Positions 1 to 9,617 are shown, counted from the first letter of the stretch. The stretch is DNA of 50,663 nucleotides from Methylophilaceae bacterium (GCA_017857755.1 JAFMCM010000010.1:1-50663), one strand, 5' to 3'. Notes: generated from the letters alone by a model not told the origin. Translations and numbers: made by a program.

Positions 1-19
1 TTTTTGTCTAACCATTAGC

Positions 20-685
20 TTAATTACACCAGACTTTTATCTCATGCATCACATCCATCCAAATCGCCCATCCAGCAACACCACTTAACAATAGGCCAGC
101 TAAGCGCATACTCATGCGATCACTAAAACACGCCACTCTATTTCTAAGTTTCAACCAAAGCCAAGGACCAGCGATCAATGATACACTCGTCCCTAGGGCA
201 AAAGTGGCCATACTGAAGGCACCACTCTCAGGGTTGGCATTGAGTGATGCAACCAACAAAGCAGAATACAACAATCCACATGGCATAAGCGCCCACAGCA
301 TCCCTGTCAGTAACCCACCGCCTGATAAATAAGCGAATTGCTTTACTTGATGCCAAACATAGCGAGCAAATTGATCTGCCCAAGTTGGCTGTCGTCCAAA
401 AATAAGTAGCACCAACCCCCAAGCGAGAACCAAAGCATGAAAAAAGGTCCAGAGTGGATGCAGCGCTATTGTTTGTTCTGATATCCAAACTAGCGTATCA
501 ACCGAAGCGGCGGCAATGGCACCTAAACCAGCATATCCAAGCACCCGCCCAGTATGAAACTGCCAAATCAGTTTTACCCCACGACTTTTCTGCATTCCGC
601 CACAAGCAGCACCACACATAGCGATACAGTGTGGCCCACCTGCCAATCCCATTAATAATGTTGTAAACGCTAACGGCATTTCCAT
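20..685 (-). CDS. SafE/TauE-like (DsbD_2-type) membrane protein
   Basis: This 221-residue polytopic membrane protein carries the motif GGPHCIAMCG near residue 16 and MPCG near residue 133. Those paired motifs are typical of the cytochrome c biogenesis/urease-accessory-like transmembrane family usually annotated as sulfite exporter TauE/SafE. About six hydrophobic helices are visible. Members of this family are often found beside cbb3 oxidase genes and are thought to help metal or thiol handling during oxidase assembly; its position next to fnr and the cco operon agrees with that. The substrate cannot be read from the sequence. It starts at ATG 685 and is divergent from fnr, sharing a 219-bp upstream region that holds an FNR-like site. 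Confidence 0.8.
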   Translation of the reverse strand: MEMPLAFTTLLMGLAGGPHCIAMCGAACGGMQKSRGVKLIWQFHTGRVLGYAGLGAIAAASVDTLVWISEQTIALHPLWTFFHALVLAWGLVLLIFGRQPTWADQFARYVWHQVKQFAYLSGGGLLTGMLWALMPCGLLYSALLVASLNANPESGAFSMATFALGTSVSLIAGPWLWLKLRNRVACFSDRMSMRLAGLLLSGVAGWAIWMDVMHEIKVWCN

Positions 686-823
686 ATTAGGATTTTAGAT
701 TAATTATGAAAATCCCGCTTAATATTGTCACGCTTACACTCTCCACCTTCAATTGGCACTCAAGCATGATTGTATTGACCATTACAAATAGCTGGCTTAT
801 AACATATATTAAGTTATACTGTA

Positions 824-837
824 TTGATCTATATCAG
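824..837. promoter_or_regulatory. FNR-like site in the fnr promoter region
   Basis: The sequence TTGAT-CTAT-ATCAG differs from the FNR consensus TTGAT-N4-ATCAA by one base. Twenty-two bases downstream lies TAAATA (860-865), a possible -10 element, which would place the site at about -41.5, the usual activating position. It lies 67 bases before the fnr start, so it suggests autoregulation. It could also act on the divergent membrane-protein gene. Confidence 0.5.
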
Positions 838-904
838 ACATTTGTCGGATATTTGATTCTAAATAATAAAAAATAACAATATGTTAGTGTGATAGGATCA
901 TCTA

Positions 905-1642
905 ATGAGTAAAACCTCGCTAATCCAAGATTACAAAACTGCTTGCTCAAACTGTCATTTGAGAGAGCTTTGTTTACCAGTGGGTCTTAGTCCTGACGAT
1001 TTACAAAAACTAAATAATATCGTCAAAACGCGACAGCCCGTTCTAAAAGGCGAAAAACTCTTTACTGAGGGCGACGAATTTAACTCTTTATTTGCCATTC
1101 ATACTGGCTTTTTCAAGACTAGCATCACTGCTACTGACGATGGTCGTGAGCAAGTAACAGGCTTCCAAATGACTGGTGAAATTATCGGATTAGATGGTAT
1201 TGTCAATGACCTACATACCTGCAATGCGATTGCTCTCGAAGACGCAGATGTTTGCGTCCTTCCATTTGAGAATATTGAATTATTGTCGCGCGAGTTCCCT
1301 GCCCTTCAGCGTCATATGCATAAAATCATGAGCCGAGAAATTGTCCGCGAGAATGAAGTCATCATGCTGCTAGGTACTATGCAAGCAGAAGAACGGCTTG
1401 CCGCCTTTCTTTTAAACTTATTTCAACGTTCACATATGCGCGGCTTTTCAAAATCTGAAATCGTATTGAGGATGTCAAGACAAGATATCGGTAGTTATCT
1501 AGGGATTACATTAGAAACAGTCAGCCGTACTTTCTCGAAATTCTGTGATGAAGGTATTATTGAAATCAAACAACGTTATGTGCGGATTATTAAACCTGAG
1601 GCATTGAAGGAGATTTTCAATCCTAATAAATCCTGTCAATAA
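905..1642 (+). CDS. fnr: FNR/ANR-type oxygen-sensing transcription regulator
   Basis: This 245-residue Crp/FNR-family regulator has N-terminal cysteines C14, C17 and C23, plus C117 in a context (ALEDADVCVLPF) that matches C122 of E. coli FNR. These four would bind the oxygen-labile 4Fe-4S cluster. A cyclic-nucleotide-binding-type beta-roll follows, then a C-terminal helix-turn-helix with the recognition segment ETVSRTFSKF. When oxygen is low the dimer binds TTGAT-N4-ATCAA sites; a perfect one lies before ccoI and a near match before this gene. The gene stands alone on the plus strand between the membrane protein and the cbb3 operon. Length and motifs are normal. Confidence 0.95.
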   Translation: MSKTSLIQDYKTACSNCHLRELCLPVGLSPDDLQKLNNIVKTRQPVLKGEKLFTEGDEFNSLFAIHTGFFKTSITATDDGREQVTGFQMTGEIIGLDGIVNDLHTCNAIALEDADVCVLPFENIELLSREFPALQRHMHKIMSREIVRENEVIMLLGTMQAEERLAAFLLNLFQRSHMRGFSKSEIVLRMSRQDIGSYLGITLETVSRTFSKFCDEGIIEIKQRYVRIIKPEALKEIFNPNKSCQ

Positions 1643-2043
1643 GTACTTTCACTTGTTGAAAACATCTATTTTTGTTGTTTTATTTCAACTGATGTTCTAA
1701 CTCAATCCTGCTCTAAGATATTATCATTTGTCCTATTGTAGTAGGTCACAAGTGGTGTTTCAATGGTTGTATATCGTTACCATGTCTTCAATTTAATACG
1801 TAGCATATCCTGCCGTTTGATATGCCTTGTCTCCAAAAGTAATTCATGTGTTTTAGACGCCTTATTCCATGATACTGCAGCATGTAAGCTTTAATGATTG
1901 ACCATTTACATATGGCTTTATCTAAAAATTTGATCAAGCAAAACTCCCTGAAGTGATTCAAACGCTTGACTGGATCAACCAGTGTACACACCATGACAAA
2001 CACCAACAAAATAGGGAATGACCCAGTTGAACAGCAGTCAGCC
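1643..2043. other. 401-bp gap between fnr and ccoH with no supported gene
   Basis: This stretch separates the convergent fnr and ccoH. Just after fnr there is a weak inverted repeat (GTTGAAA ... TTTCAAC, with a loop of about 20 bases) in T-rich sequence, which might act as a terminator. A 73-codon open frame on the minus strand (1788-2009) resembles no family I know and has no convincing ribosome-binding site. I see no tRNA, insertion-sequence end or recognisable promoter. Confidence 0.5.
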
Positions 2044-2331
2044 TTAATCTCTCAGCTTTACACCTGTGGCTGCATGATTCCGCGCGCTCATCGCTGGCGC
2101 TAAAGCGGCTGCATTAGCTTCAGCCGCTAAGGTCTTGTTAATTTCGAGCCCCTTAATATAGTAATTTTCAATAGCAGGATCAGGCATCTTAATGGCGTAA
2201 TACAAGGTAATAAAAGAAGCAATCATGACGATCCCTGGCCCTGCAATAATCATCCACACATAACCAAATTTCCACCATGGTGTTGAATCAGTAGTATGAA
2301 TATAATCTGCGTTCTTTTCTGCTTTTTGCAT
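2044..2331 (-). CDS. ccoH: FixH/CcoH-like cbb3 oxidase assembly protein (short form)
   Basis: This 95-residue protein has one transmembrane helix near residues 25-47, preceded by PWWKFGYVW and followed by YYIKGLEINKTLA. That is the characteristic N-terminal signature of FixH/CcoH, which helps CcoI and CcoG assemble cbb3 oxidase. The periplasmic domain found in longer FixH proteins (about 150 residues) is absent; the sequence ends in an alanine-rich tail. It is the last gene of the cco operon, 58 bases after ccoG. A short form is plausible in beta-proteobacteria, but the family call rests on the N-terminal half. Confidence 0.8.
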   Translation of the reverse strand: MQKAEKNADYIHTTDSTPWWKFGYVWMIIAGPGIVMIASFITLYYAIKMPDPAIENYYIKGLEINKTLAAEANAAALAPAMSARNHAATGVKLRD

Positions 2332-2389
2332 TTCATTTCCCTTTTCATTCTTGCGTGCTTTGTGATGGTAGCGCGCTCCTAATATCGTT

Positions 2390-3826
2390 TTATCTGGGCA
2401 CTAGAAAAATCGATCTTTCAATCAGCGTTGCTTGCGTATCCATCTCTTCAATTTCAAACTGAATTTTATGTTTCCCAGTTGCAAGCGAACCGTCAGGCAC
2501 ATCAATATTAACAACAATCCAGCGGGCTTGGGCTGGCTCTACCGCAATAAGTGCATGCTGATCACTCCCTGTAAATCCTACTTTGGCATTTTCTAAGCCA
2601 CCAACTTTGAGTTGATAACGATGTAAATTCTCTGTCGCATTCATAATCTGCAAACGATAAACATTTTGTAACATACCGCCCTCGACCAACCTAGCAAGCA
2701 CAGACCGATCACGAACCACATCGACTTTAAATGGTGTTCTTAGCCATAAACTTGTTAACAATCCAATCATTAATAAGCTTAAAAGCGAGGAATAAATTAA
2801 TACACGAGGTCTTAAGATGCGTTTAAACATTTCTCTTCGCGTCCATTGATGATCCATGGCATTCTGGGTGGTATATTGAATTAATCCTCGTGGCTCACTC
2901 ACCTTATCCATCACATGATTACAAACATCCGCACATAAACCGCAACCGATACACTCATACTGCAAGCCATCTCTAATGTCTATCCCAGTGGGACACACTT
3001 GCACACATAAACTGCAATCGATACAAGCGCCCAATGTCTCTGTTTTAGCCTCATTGAGCTTACGCGAGCCTGCACCTCTTGGCTCGCCCCGCGCTTCGTC
3101 ATAAGTCACCATCAAGGTGTCTTCATCAAACATTGCGCTTTGGAAACGGGCATAAGGACACATATATTTACACACTTGCTCGCGTATAAATCCAGCATTG
3201 CCATAAGTAGCAACGCTATAAAAAACAACCCAAAAGACTCCCCATGAACTGAGGTCAAAAAACATAATATCGGTAGCTAGTTCACGAATCGGTGTGAAAT
3301 AGCCCACAAAAGTAAATCCTGTCCAAGCCGCTAATGAAAGCCAAATCACATGTTTAGTGAGTTTTCTCGCAAATTTTTCAAATGACATCGAAGCTGCATC
3401 TAGCTTCATACGTTTTGCACGATCGCCTTCGATCTCTCTCTCCACCCAAAGAAACATCTCGGTATAAACAGTTTGCGGACATGCGTATCCACACCACAAA
3501 CGACCAGCAACCGCAGTAAATAAGAACAGTGAAAGCGCAGCGATAATCAATATCACTGTCAAATAAATTAAATCTTGCGGATATAAAACCAGTTTAAAGA
3601 TATAAAAACGTTTGGCATTTAAATCAAATAATAACGCTTGCCTCTGGCCCCACTCCAACCAAGGAACACCATAAAAGAACAATTGCGTTATCCATATCAT
3701 CACCCAACGCCATCTTGCAAAATAGCCAAAAATACGTCGAGGATAAATTTTCTCTTGTGCTTGATAGAGAGAAATCACCACCTCTTTTGGCGAGCTAGCT
3801 TTGTTTTCATGCGTATTCTTGCTCAT
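2390..3826 (-). CDS. ccoG: cbb3 oxidase accessory polyferredoxin CcoG/FixG
   Basis: This 478-residue membrane iron-sulfur protein has several N-terminal helices containing the CGYACPQTVY motif, then CKYMCPYARF, followed by two ferredoxin clusters (CIDCSLCVQVCP and CIGCGLCADVC). After a further helix comes a C-terminal periplasmic immunoglobulin-like domain. CcoG is a cupric reductase that supplies Cu(I) to CcoI-dependent assembly of the cbb3 CuB site. It lies 47 bases after ccoP and before ccoH. Its length is typical and every cluster cysteine motif is present. Confidence 0.95.
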   Translation of the reverse strand: MSKNTHENKASSPKEVVISLYQAQEKIYPRRIFGYFARWRWVMIWITQLFFYGVPWLEWGQRQALLFDLNAKRFYIFKLVLYPQDLIYLTVILIIAALSLFLFTAVAGRLWCGYACPQTVYTEMFLWVEREIEGDRAKRMKLDAASMSFEKFARKLTKHVIWLSLAAWTGFTFVGYFTPIRELATDIMFFDLSSWGVFWVVFYSVATYGNAGFIREQVCKYMCPYARFQSAMFDEDTLMVTYDEARGEPRGAGSRKLNEAKTETLGACIDCSLCVQVCPTGIDIRDGLQYECIGCGLCADVCNHVMDKVSEPRGLIQYTTQNAMDHQWTRREMFKRILRPRVLIYSSLLSLLMIGLLTSLWLRTPFKVDVVRDRSVLARLVEGGMLQNVYRLQIMNATENLHRYQLKVGGLENAKVGFTGSDQHALIAVEPAQARWIVVNIDVPDGSLATGKHKIQFEIEEMDTQATLIERSIFLVPR

Positions 3827-3873
3827 TCAATGTATCTCATCATACATATATCTTGCTCAGTCTTGTCTTCGGA

Positions 3874-4794
3874 CTAATGCTCTATAGCTGCATCAGCCTT
3901 ATTTGACAGCCCCCAAATATAAGCGGCCAATACCTTGATTTGCTCTTGAGTCAGCAAATCTTTTTGAGCAGGCATCTGATTAGTTTTGCCATGCATGATT
4001 CTGTCCATAATCTGAGCCTCGCCTGCCCCATGTAACCAAATATTATCCGTTAGGTTAGGCGCTCCGATAGCTTGATTGCCTTTGCCATCTTGACCATGAC
4101 AAGCGGCACAACTTGCAAACTTTTCCTTACCAAGCCCAGCTCTTCCAACATCATTCATACTGCCAGAAAGACTAAGTACATAGTTAGCTAGATTTTTAAC
4201 ATCTTCCTCTGAACCGACCAGTGCTCCCATCGGTGGCATCATGCCATTACGGCCATGAGTAATCGTCTCAACAATCTTATCTGGGCTACCACCATACAAC
4301 CAATCATGGTCCGTTAAATTCGGAAAGCCCCGCCCCCCGCGTGCGTCAGATGCATGACATTGCGAACAATTATTCATATATAAGCGTTCTCCAATCGATT
4401 TTGCGGCGGGTAATCTAGCAAGTTTCTCGACTGGCAAATCCACAAATTGTGCGTAGATGGGTTTTAATGCCGCATTTGCTTCTGCTATCTCTGCATCATA
4501 TTGATTTTCTTGTGTCCACTTTTTTCCTTCATAAGTAAACAATCCCGAATAAAGCGATAAATAAATCAAACCAAAGATGATGGTCATAACAAACAACCCA
4601 ACCCACCAACGCGGTAATGGATTATTCATTTCCCGCAAATCTTCATCCCATACATGCCCACTCGTGTTATCTCCATTTTGACTAACAATTTTAATTTTGC
4701 TTGTAACCCATAGTAAAAATGCACATCCTAAGATACCGATAAGAGTGATCGCAGCGATCAAGTAGGGCCAAAAATTATTGAAAAAGTCATCCAT
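3874..4794 (-). CDS. ccoP: cbb3 oxidase diheme cytochrome c subunit CcoP
   Basis: This 306-residue subunit III of cbb3 oxidase has two N-terminal helices (about 10-30 and 63-85) followed by two cytochrome c domains. The heme sites are CSQCH (C143, C146, H147) and CAACH (C229, C232, H233), with downstream methionine ligands in contexts such as GMMPPMG and QMPAQ. It passes electrons from soluble cytochromes towards CcoO and CcoN. It sits 11 bases after ccoQ, in the expected order. Length and motifs are normal. Confidence 0.96.
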   Translation of the reverse strand: MDDFFNNFWPYLIAAITLIGILGCAFLLWVTSKIKIVSQNGDNTSGHVWDEDLREMNNPLPRWWVGLFVMTIIFGLIYLSLYSGLFTYEGKKWTQENQYDAEIAEANAALKPIYAQFVDLPVEKLARLPAAKSIGERLYMNNCSQCHASDARGGRGFPNLTDHDWLYGGSPDKIVETITHGRNGMMPPMGALVGSEEDVKNLANYVLSLSGSMNDVGRAGLGKEKFASCAACHGQDGKGNQAIGAPNLTDNIWLHGAGEAQIMDRIMHGKTNQMPAQKDLLTQEQIKVLAAYIWGLSNKADAAIEH

Positions 4795-4805
4795 ATTAAA
4801 TTCCT

Positions 4806-4943
4806 TTATTTTTCCTCAAAAGGGAGCTTTGCCGCCTCTTTAAAATCAATAGCGTCTCGTCTGCGCCAGACCCAAACCATAATCCCAACAAACACAATAA
4901 AACTGATTAAGGTAATCAGCACACGTAACGTATTGATCTCCAT
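4806..4943 (-). CDS. ccoQ: cbb3 oxidase small subunit CcoQ
   Basis: This is a 45-residue gene: one hydrophobic helix (about 6-26, rich in I, V and F), then RRRDAIDF and a short acidic/basic tail ending FEEK. CcoQ is a single-span protein that stabilises the association of CcoP with the cbb3 core. The call rests on its size, the helix followed by an RRR stop-transfer patch, and its place between ccoO (15-base gap) and ccoP (11-base gap). A GGAGAGC element lies just upstream of the ATG. Confidence 0.9.
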   Translation of the reverse strand: MEINTLRVLITLISFIVFVGIMVWVWRRRDAIDFKEAAKLPFEEK

Positions 4944-4958
4944 GTTGCTCTCCGTTGT

Positions 4959-5585
4959 TTATTTCAGATGAATACCCAGCACTTGCATATAAGCAACAAT
5001 GGCATCTAATTCCGTTTTACCCTCAACTTCTGCTGCTGCCCCAACAATTTCTTCATCTGTGTAGGGCACTCCAACTTTACGTAAGGCGGCCATATTGGCA
5101 CCAATCTTGGTATTGGCTGGTGATTTCTCCAACCATGGATAGGCGGGCATAATCGATTCAGGTACTACATCCCGTGGATTATTTAAATGGATTCGTTGCC
5201 AATCGTCGCTGTATTTGCCACCTACACGATGTAAATCGGGTCCTGTTCGCTTACTGCCCCATTGAAACGGATGGTCATAAACAAACTCGCCTGCCACAGA
5301 ATAATGACCATAGCGCAAGGTTTCTGCTCTTAACGGACGAATCATTTGTGAGTGACAGTTATAGCATCCTTCTCGCAAATAAACATCACGGCCGACTAAC
5401 TGTAATGCGGTATATGGCTTAAGTCCTGTAATTGGTTCAGTTGTCGACTTTTGGAAAAACAAAGGAACGATTTCTACCAATCCACCAATTGAAACGACAA
5501 TCAAAATCAACACAATCATCAAAAAGTTGTTCGTTTCAATTTTCTGGTGGCTAAAGCTATGTTTTTTTTCATTAATATCTGACAT
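4959..5585 (-). CDS. ccoO: cbb3 oxidase monoheme cytochrome c subunit CcoO
   Basis: This 208-residue subunit II has an N-terminal anchor helix (about 21-45) and one heme c site, CYNCH (C74, C77, H78), in the typical context [12 protein letters not shown]. The methionine region IMPAYPWL follows. It carries electrons from CcoP to the heme b/b3 centre of CcoN in the cytoplasmic membrane. It starts 10 bases after ccoN, consistent with translational coupling. It is a complete, normal family member. Confidence 0.96.
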   Translation of the reverse strand: MSDINEKKHSFSHQKIETNNFLMIVLILIVVSIGGLVEIVPLFFQKSTTEPITGLKPYTALQLVGRDVYLREGCYNCHSQMIRPLRAETLRYGHYSVAGEFVYDHPFQWGSKRTGPDLHRVGGKYSDDWQRIHLNNPRDVVPESIMPAYPWLEKSPANTKIGANMAALRKVGVPYTDEEIVGAAAEVEGKTELDAIVAYMQVLGIHLK

Positions 5586-5595
5586 AAGACTATCC

Positions 5596-7032
5596 TTAAA
5601 CGTGAGCTGTAACTGCTGGAATGGTCACCACTGTTGCTTGACCATGCATTGCTGTTTTCAATACGTTCCATAGCATTACCACCATACCGCCTAAATAAAG
5701 ACCACCACCAACAAGACGAACCAAGTAATAAGGGAACTTCGCTTTCACGCTTTCAACAAAAGTGTAAGCCAATGTGCCATCTGGGTTAATTGCACGCCAC
5801 ATTAAACCTTCCATCACACCCGATATCCAAAGCGCAGCAATGTACAGTACGATACCAATAGTAGCCATCCAAAAGTGCAACTCAATGGCTTTGATGCTAT
5901 GCATTTGTTTTTGACCAAACAAGCGTGGCACAAGGTGATAAAGCGCCCCCATTGACACTAAACCAACCCAACCTAAGGCACCTGAGTGCACATGCCCAAT
6001 CGTCCAATCGGTATAATGAGAGAGTGAATTAACGGTTTTAATCGCCATCATTGGGCCTTCAAAAGTACTCATGCCATAAAACGATAATGAAACAATTAAG
6101 AAACGTAAGATGGGGTCTGTACGTAATTTATGCCAAGCGCCTGACATGGTCATCATGCCATTAATCATACCGCCCCAGCTTGGTGCGAGTAGAATTAATG
6201 AGAACACCATGCCCAGCGATTGTGTCCAGTCGGGCAATGCAGTGTAGTGCAAATGATGTGGGCCTGCCCACATATAGGTGAAAATCAATGCCCAAAAATG
6301 CACAATTGATAAGCTATATGAATAAACTGGGCGCTCGGCTTGTTTAGGCACAAAGTAGTACATAATGCCCAAAAAACCAGCTGTTAAAAAGAAGCCAACT
6401 GCGTTATGACCATACCACCACTGCACCATAGCATCTTGCACACCAGCATAAGCGGAGTAAGACTTCATAAACGAAACAGGCATCGCTGCACTATTGACGA
6501 TATGCAACAAAGCAACAGCAATGATAAATGCCCCAAAAAACCAGTTAGCCACATAAATATGCTTTACTTTTCGTTGCGTGATAGTGCCAAAAAATACGAC
6601 GGCAAACGAGACCCAAACAACAGCAATTAATAAATCAATTGGCCATTCTAGCTCTGCATACTCTTTACCTTGTGTGTAGCCTAACGGTAAAGAAACGGCT
6701 GCTGCCAGAATGACCACTTGCCAACCCCAAAAGGTAAAGTTTGCTAGTTTTGGCATAAATAGACTGGTTTGACAGGTACGCTGCACAACAAAGTAAGCAG
6801 TAGCAAACAGCGTACAGCCACCGAAAGCGAAAATGACGGCATTGGTATGTAATGGACGTAGACGACCAAAACTCGTCCAAGGCAGATTAAAGTTGAGTTC
6901 TGGCCACACCAGTTGCGCCGCAATAATCACGCCGACCAACATGCCAACAACACCCCATACAACTGCCATAATTGAAAACTGCCTCACCACTGTATCGTGG
7001 TAAGTTAACGATTTATTTCCCAAAGTCTGCAT
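5596..7032 (-). CDS. ccoN: cbb3 oxidase catalytic subunit CcoN
   Basis: This 478-residue subunit I of the C-type heme-copper oxidases has about 12 helices. Visible ligands are H62 (low-spin heme, RPLHTNA), H209 (CuB, WYGHN), H259/H260 (CuB, GPHHLHY), Y253 (expected cross-linked tyrosine) and H347/H349 ([10 protein letters not shown]). It reduces oxygen to water with high affinity and pumps protons. The 64-bp gap between ccoS and ccoN shows no FNR site, so transcription probably reads through from the ccoI promoter. Confidence 0.97.
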   Translation of the reverse strand: MQTLGNKSLTYHDTVVRQFSIMAVVWGVVGMLVGVIIAAQLVWPELNFNLPWTSFGRLRPLHTNAVIFAFGGCTLFATAYFVVQRTCQTSLFMPKLANFTFWGWQVVILAAAVSLPLGYTQGKEYAELEWPIDLLIAVVWVSFAVVFFGTITQRKVKHIYVANWFFGAFIIAVALLHIVNSAAMPVSFMKSYSAYAGVQDAMVQWWYGHNAVGFFLTAGFLGIMYYFVPKQAERPVYSYSLSIVHFWALIFTYMWAGPHHLHYTALPDWTQSLGMVFSLILLAPSWGGMINGMMTMSGAWHKLRTDPILRFLIVSLSFYGMSTFEGPMMAIKTVNSLSHYTDWTIGHVHSGALGWVGLVSMGALYHLVPRLFGQKQMHSIKAIELHFWMATIGIVLYIAALWISGVMEGLMWRAINPDGTLAYTFVESVKAKFPYYLVRLVGGGLYLGGMVVMLWNVLKTAMHGQATVVTIPAVTAHV

Positions 7033-7096
7033 CTTATAATCCCTTTGTTAATACGTTTGGGGAATACACTTATTACCCCTTTAATCCCGTTTGTTA

Positions 7097-7234
7097 TCAG
7101 TCATCTTGTAAAATTCGCTCACCTTCCGCTTCAATATCTTCAAATTGGCCTGTATAGATTGTCCACCAAAGCACCCCTAAAACGGCTAAGACCAAAATGA
7201 CTGAAAGCGGAACAAGTAAGAAAAGAATGTCCAT
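7097..7234 (-). CDS. ccoS: cbb3 oxidase maturation protein CcoS
   Basis: This is a 45-residue protein with one N-terminal helix (about 4-22) followed by LWWTIYTGQFEDIEAEGERIL. The short motif GQF(E/D)D after the helix is the hallmark of CcoS. CcoS is needed to insert cofactors (heme b and CuB) into CcoN. It starts 8 bases after the ccoI stop and precedes ccoN, so it is probably coupled to ccoI. The CDS runs from ATG 7234 to TGA 7099-7097. Confidence 0.92.
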   Translation of the reverse strand: MDILFLLVPLSVILVLAVLGVLWWTIYTGQFEDIEAEGERILQDD

Positions 7235-7242
7235 CTTGAAAG

Positions 7243-9552
7243 TTAACTCAGCTTACTTAAGCGCGCAGCGTTTAAGATCACTAACAATGAGCTTAATGCC
7301 ATACCCAAACCCGCCAACCATGCTGGCAACAAGCCTGCAATCGCAAGTGGCACGCAAGTAGCATTGTAACTAGCTGCCCAAGTAAGGTTCTGCTTCACAA
7401 TCCGCATGGTGCGTTTCGCTTGGTCAATTAAACCCGTCACCATTGCCAATTCCCCATTCATGATGACAAAATCAGATTGCGCTTGCGCTAACGGCACAGC
7501 CTGACCCATGGCAATGGAGACATGGGCACTGGCTAACACAGGCCCATCATTCAAACCATCCCCCACCATCAATACTTTTTTCCCATCTCTTTGCATGGCC
7601 TGAATATGCGCCAGCTTATCTTGCGGACTACAGTCGCCAAACACGTGCTGAATCCCAATGGTTTTGGCAACGCGCGCTACCGCCGCTGATTTGTCGCCTG
7701 ATAACACTTCAACTTGCAGTCCATTTTGGGTAAATTTAAGGACTGAAGAAGCAGCGTCTGGTTTAATTTTTTCAATCACCTCAAAACTAGCCAACCAAGT
7801 ATCATCAGCAACTAAATGGACCGTTGAACCCTCAACCTGCTTGGCTATCGCATCAGACAAACCGCAAAAACGCATATTTCCAAATTTCAAATGGCCTAAA
7901 GCTGATTCAGCCGTCAAGCCAGCCCCAGATACTTCTTTTACCTCTTTGACTAACTGACTATTGGTTGACAGCGCCATTTCTTCTGCTGCCACTACTAAAG
8001 CGCGAGACACTGGATGTAATGAATGTTGTGCCATCGCACTGGCGATTTGAAGCGCTTCTGTTTTGGTCAATCGTTCGCTTGTTGAAATAGCGCCAACTGT
8101 CATTTTATCCAAGGTCAACGTACCCGTTTTATCAAATACAATAGTATCTACCGTTGTTAATGCTTCCAAAGCCTGCATCTTGCGCACCAAAACTCCAGAA
8201 CGTGCCAACCTACCAGATACCGTCAACATGGCAGCTGGTGTAGCCAGCGACAAGGCGCAAGGGCAGGTCACAATCAGCACAGCAACCGCTGTCATTAATG
8301 CACGACTAGGGTCAACCTGCCATAAATACAATGCCGTTCCGACAGCAGATAATAAGACGATAATTAAAAAAGGTTGCGCAATACGGTCAGCCAATAGAGC
8401 GAGTCTGGGCTTCTCTACTGAAGCGCGTTCCATCAATGAAACAATTTGTGCGTAACGCGTGCTACTTCCTATTTTTTGAATTTTGACTTGCACGGCACTT
8501 GTCAAGTTATGACTACCAGCGATCACAGTGGCGCCTAGCGTTTTTGAAACAGGCCGCGATTCACCTGTTAATAAAGATTCATCTGCATTGGTTGTACCGA
8601 AAGTAATCGTGCCATCAGCTGGAAAAGCTTCGCCTGGCAAAACACGCACTTCATCCCCTGCCATCAATCGACGTACTGCAACCCGCTCAAACTGACCATC
8701 AGCGCCCAAGCGCTCAACACTACTAGGCAATCGGCGCATCAGCACATCTAATGCGCCAGCCGTTTTGTCTCGCATCCGTAGTTCAATCCAACGGCCAGCT
8801 AATAGAAAAAATACTAGCATGGTCAAGGAATCAAAATAGACTTCAGCCCCTAACCAACTCGTTGGATTAAAAGTAGCGGAAGTGCTCACCAAAAAAGCAA
8901 TTGCAATACCCAATGAAACTGGCAAGTCCATACTAATTTGCCGCTGCTTAATATCGTTAAACGCTGTTTGGAAAAACGGACCACACGAGAAAAACATAAC
9001 AGGTAAAGTCAATACCCAAGAAGCCCAATGCATTAACTTTAGGCTATCTTGCGCAATCTCACCAGGCTTAGCAAAATAAGCAGGCATGCTGTACATCATG
9101 ACTGCCAACATACAGAAACCAGCGACTAATAAACGCCACAGCATTAAACGCTTCGCCTTGCGTCGATCATCTTGCTGAAAAGCATCTGCCGCTGGCATCG
9201 CTCGATAGCCTGCCTGATTAATTGCACCTATCCAAATAGACGGCTTGGTTTTAACCGCAGACCAAACAATACGCGCGCGACCACTGGTCGCATTAACGTC
9301 TACGGCAACAATGCCAGGTAATGATTTAACCGCTTTTTCAATGTTGAGGGCACAAGCAATACAATGCATGCCCTCAACTGCTAAATGCGACTCCCATTGC
9401 TGCACGCTGCTGTCAGCTTCAGCATCTTGTTTAAGCTTAATACTAAAACTGGCCCATTCATCAGGGTCATCTAAGGCAATCAAATCAATAGGTGCTTGAT
9501 CGACTGCAGGTTCGTTAACTTCATTCAACGGTTTGATTGGTATTGATTTCAT
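7243..9552 (-). CDS. ccoI: cbb3-type copper P1B-ATPase CcoI/FixI
   Basis: This 769-residue copper-exporting P-type ATPase is of the CopA2/FixI kind. After an unusual N-terminal extension of about 55 residues comes a metal-binding domain with GMHCIAC (C64, C67), then membrane helices, the actuator motif LTGES (328-332), the CPC metal site (430-432), phosphorylated DKTGT (474-478) and a C-terminal GDGLND hinge. It moves Cu(I) out of the cytoplasm for assembly of the CuB site in CcoN. Here it is the first gene of the cbb3 operon, under a perfect FNR box, rather than a downstream gene. Confidence 0.95.
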   Translation of the reverse strand: MKSIPIKPLNEVNEPAVDQAPIDLIALDDPDEWASFSIKLKQDAEADSSVQQWESHLAVEGMHCIACALNIEKAVKSLPGIVAVDVNATSGRARIVWSAVKTKPSIWIGAINQAGYRAMPAADAFQQDDRRKAKRLMLWRLLVAGFCMLAVMMYSMPAYFAKPGEIAQDSLKLMHWASWVLTLPVMFFSCGPFFQTAFNDIKQRQISMDLPVSLGIAIAFLVSTSATFNPTSWLGAEVYFDSLTMLVFFLLAGRWIELRMRDKTAGALDVLMRRLPSSVERLGADGQFERVAVRRLMAGDEVRVLPGEAFPADGTITFGTTNADESLLTGESRPVSKTLGATVIAGSHNLTSAVQVKIQKIGSSTRYAQIVSLMERASVEKPRLALLADRIAQPFLIIVLLSAVGTALYLWQVDPSRALMTAVAVLIVTCPCALSLATPAAMLTVSGRLARSGVLVRKMQALEALTTVDTIVFDKTGTLTLDKMTVGAISTSERLTKTEALQIASAMAQHSLHPVSRALVVAAEEMALSTNSQLVKEVKEVSGAGLTAESALGHLKFGNMRFCGLSDAIAKQVEGSTVHLVADDTWLASFEVIEKIKPDAASSVLKFTQNGLQVEVLSGDKSAAVARVAKTIGIQHVFGDCSPQDKLAHIQAMQRDGKKVLMVGDGLNDGPVLASAHVSIAMGQAVPLAQAQSDFVIMNGELAMVTGLIDQAKRTMRIVKQNLTWAASYNATCVPLAIAGLLPAWLAGLGMALSSLLVILNAARLSKLS

Positions 9553-9617
9553 CTTTATAACTATCTCGTCTCATTTAATAGAAACCCTAAGCTTAAAATG
9601 ATTTTGAGATATTGGTA

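Noticed and set aside
1788-2009. 73-codon minus-strand frame in the fnr-ccoH gap
   Set aside because: No family resemblance, no clear ribosome-binding site and AT-rich non-coding composition; kept only as part of the gap description.
7033-7096. Search for an FNR box directly before ccoN
   Set aside because: No TTGAT-N4-ATCAA-like sequence is present in the 64-bp gap.
8063-8455. 130-codon plus-strand frame inside ccoI
   Set aside because: It is antisense to a conserved ATPase core and its composition is that of a shadow frame.
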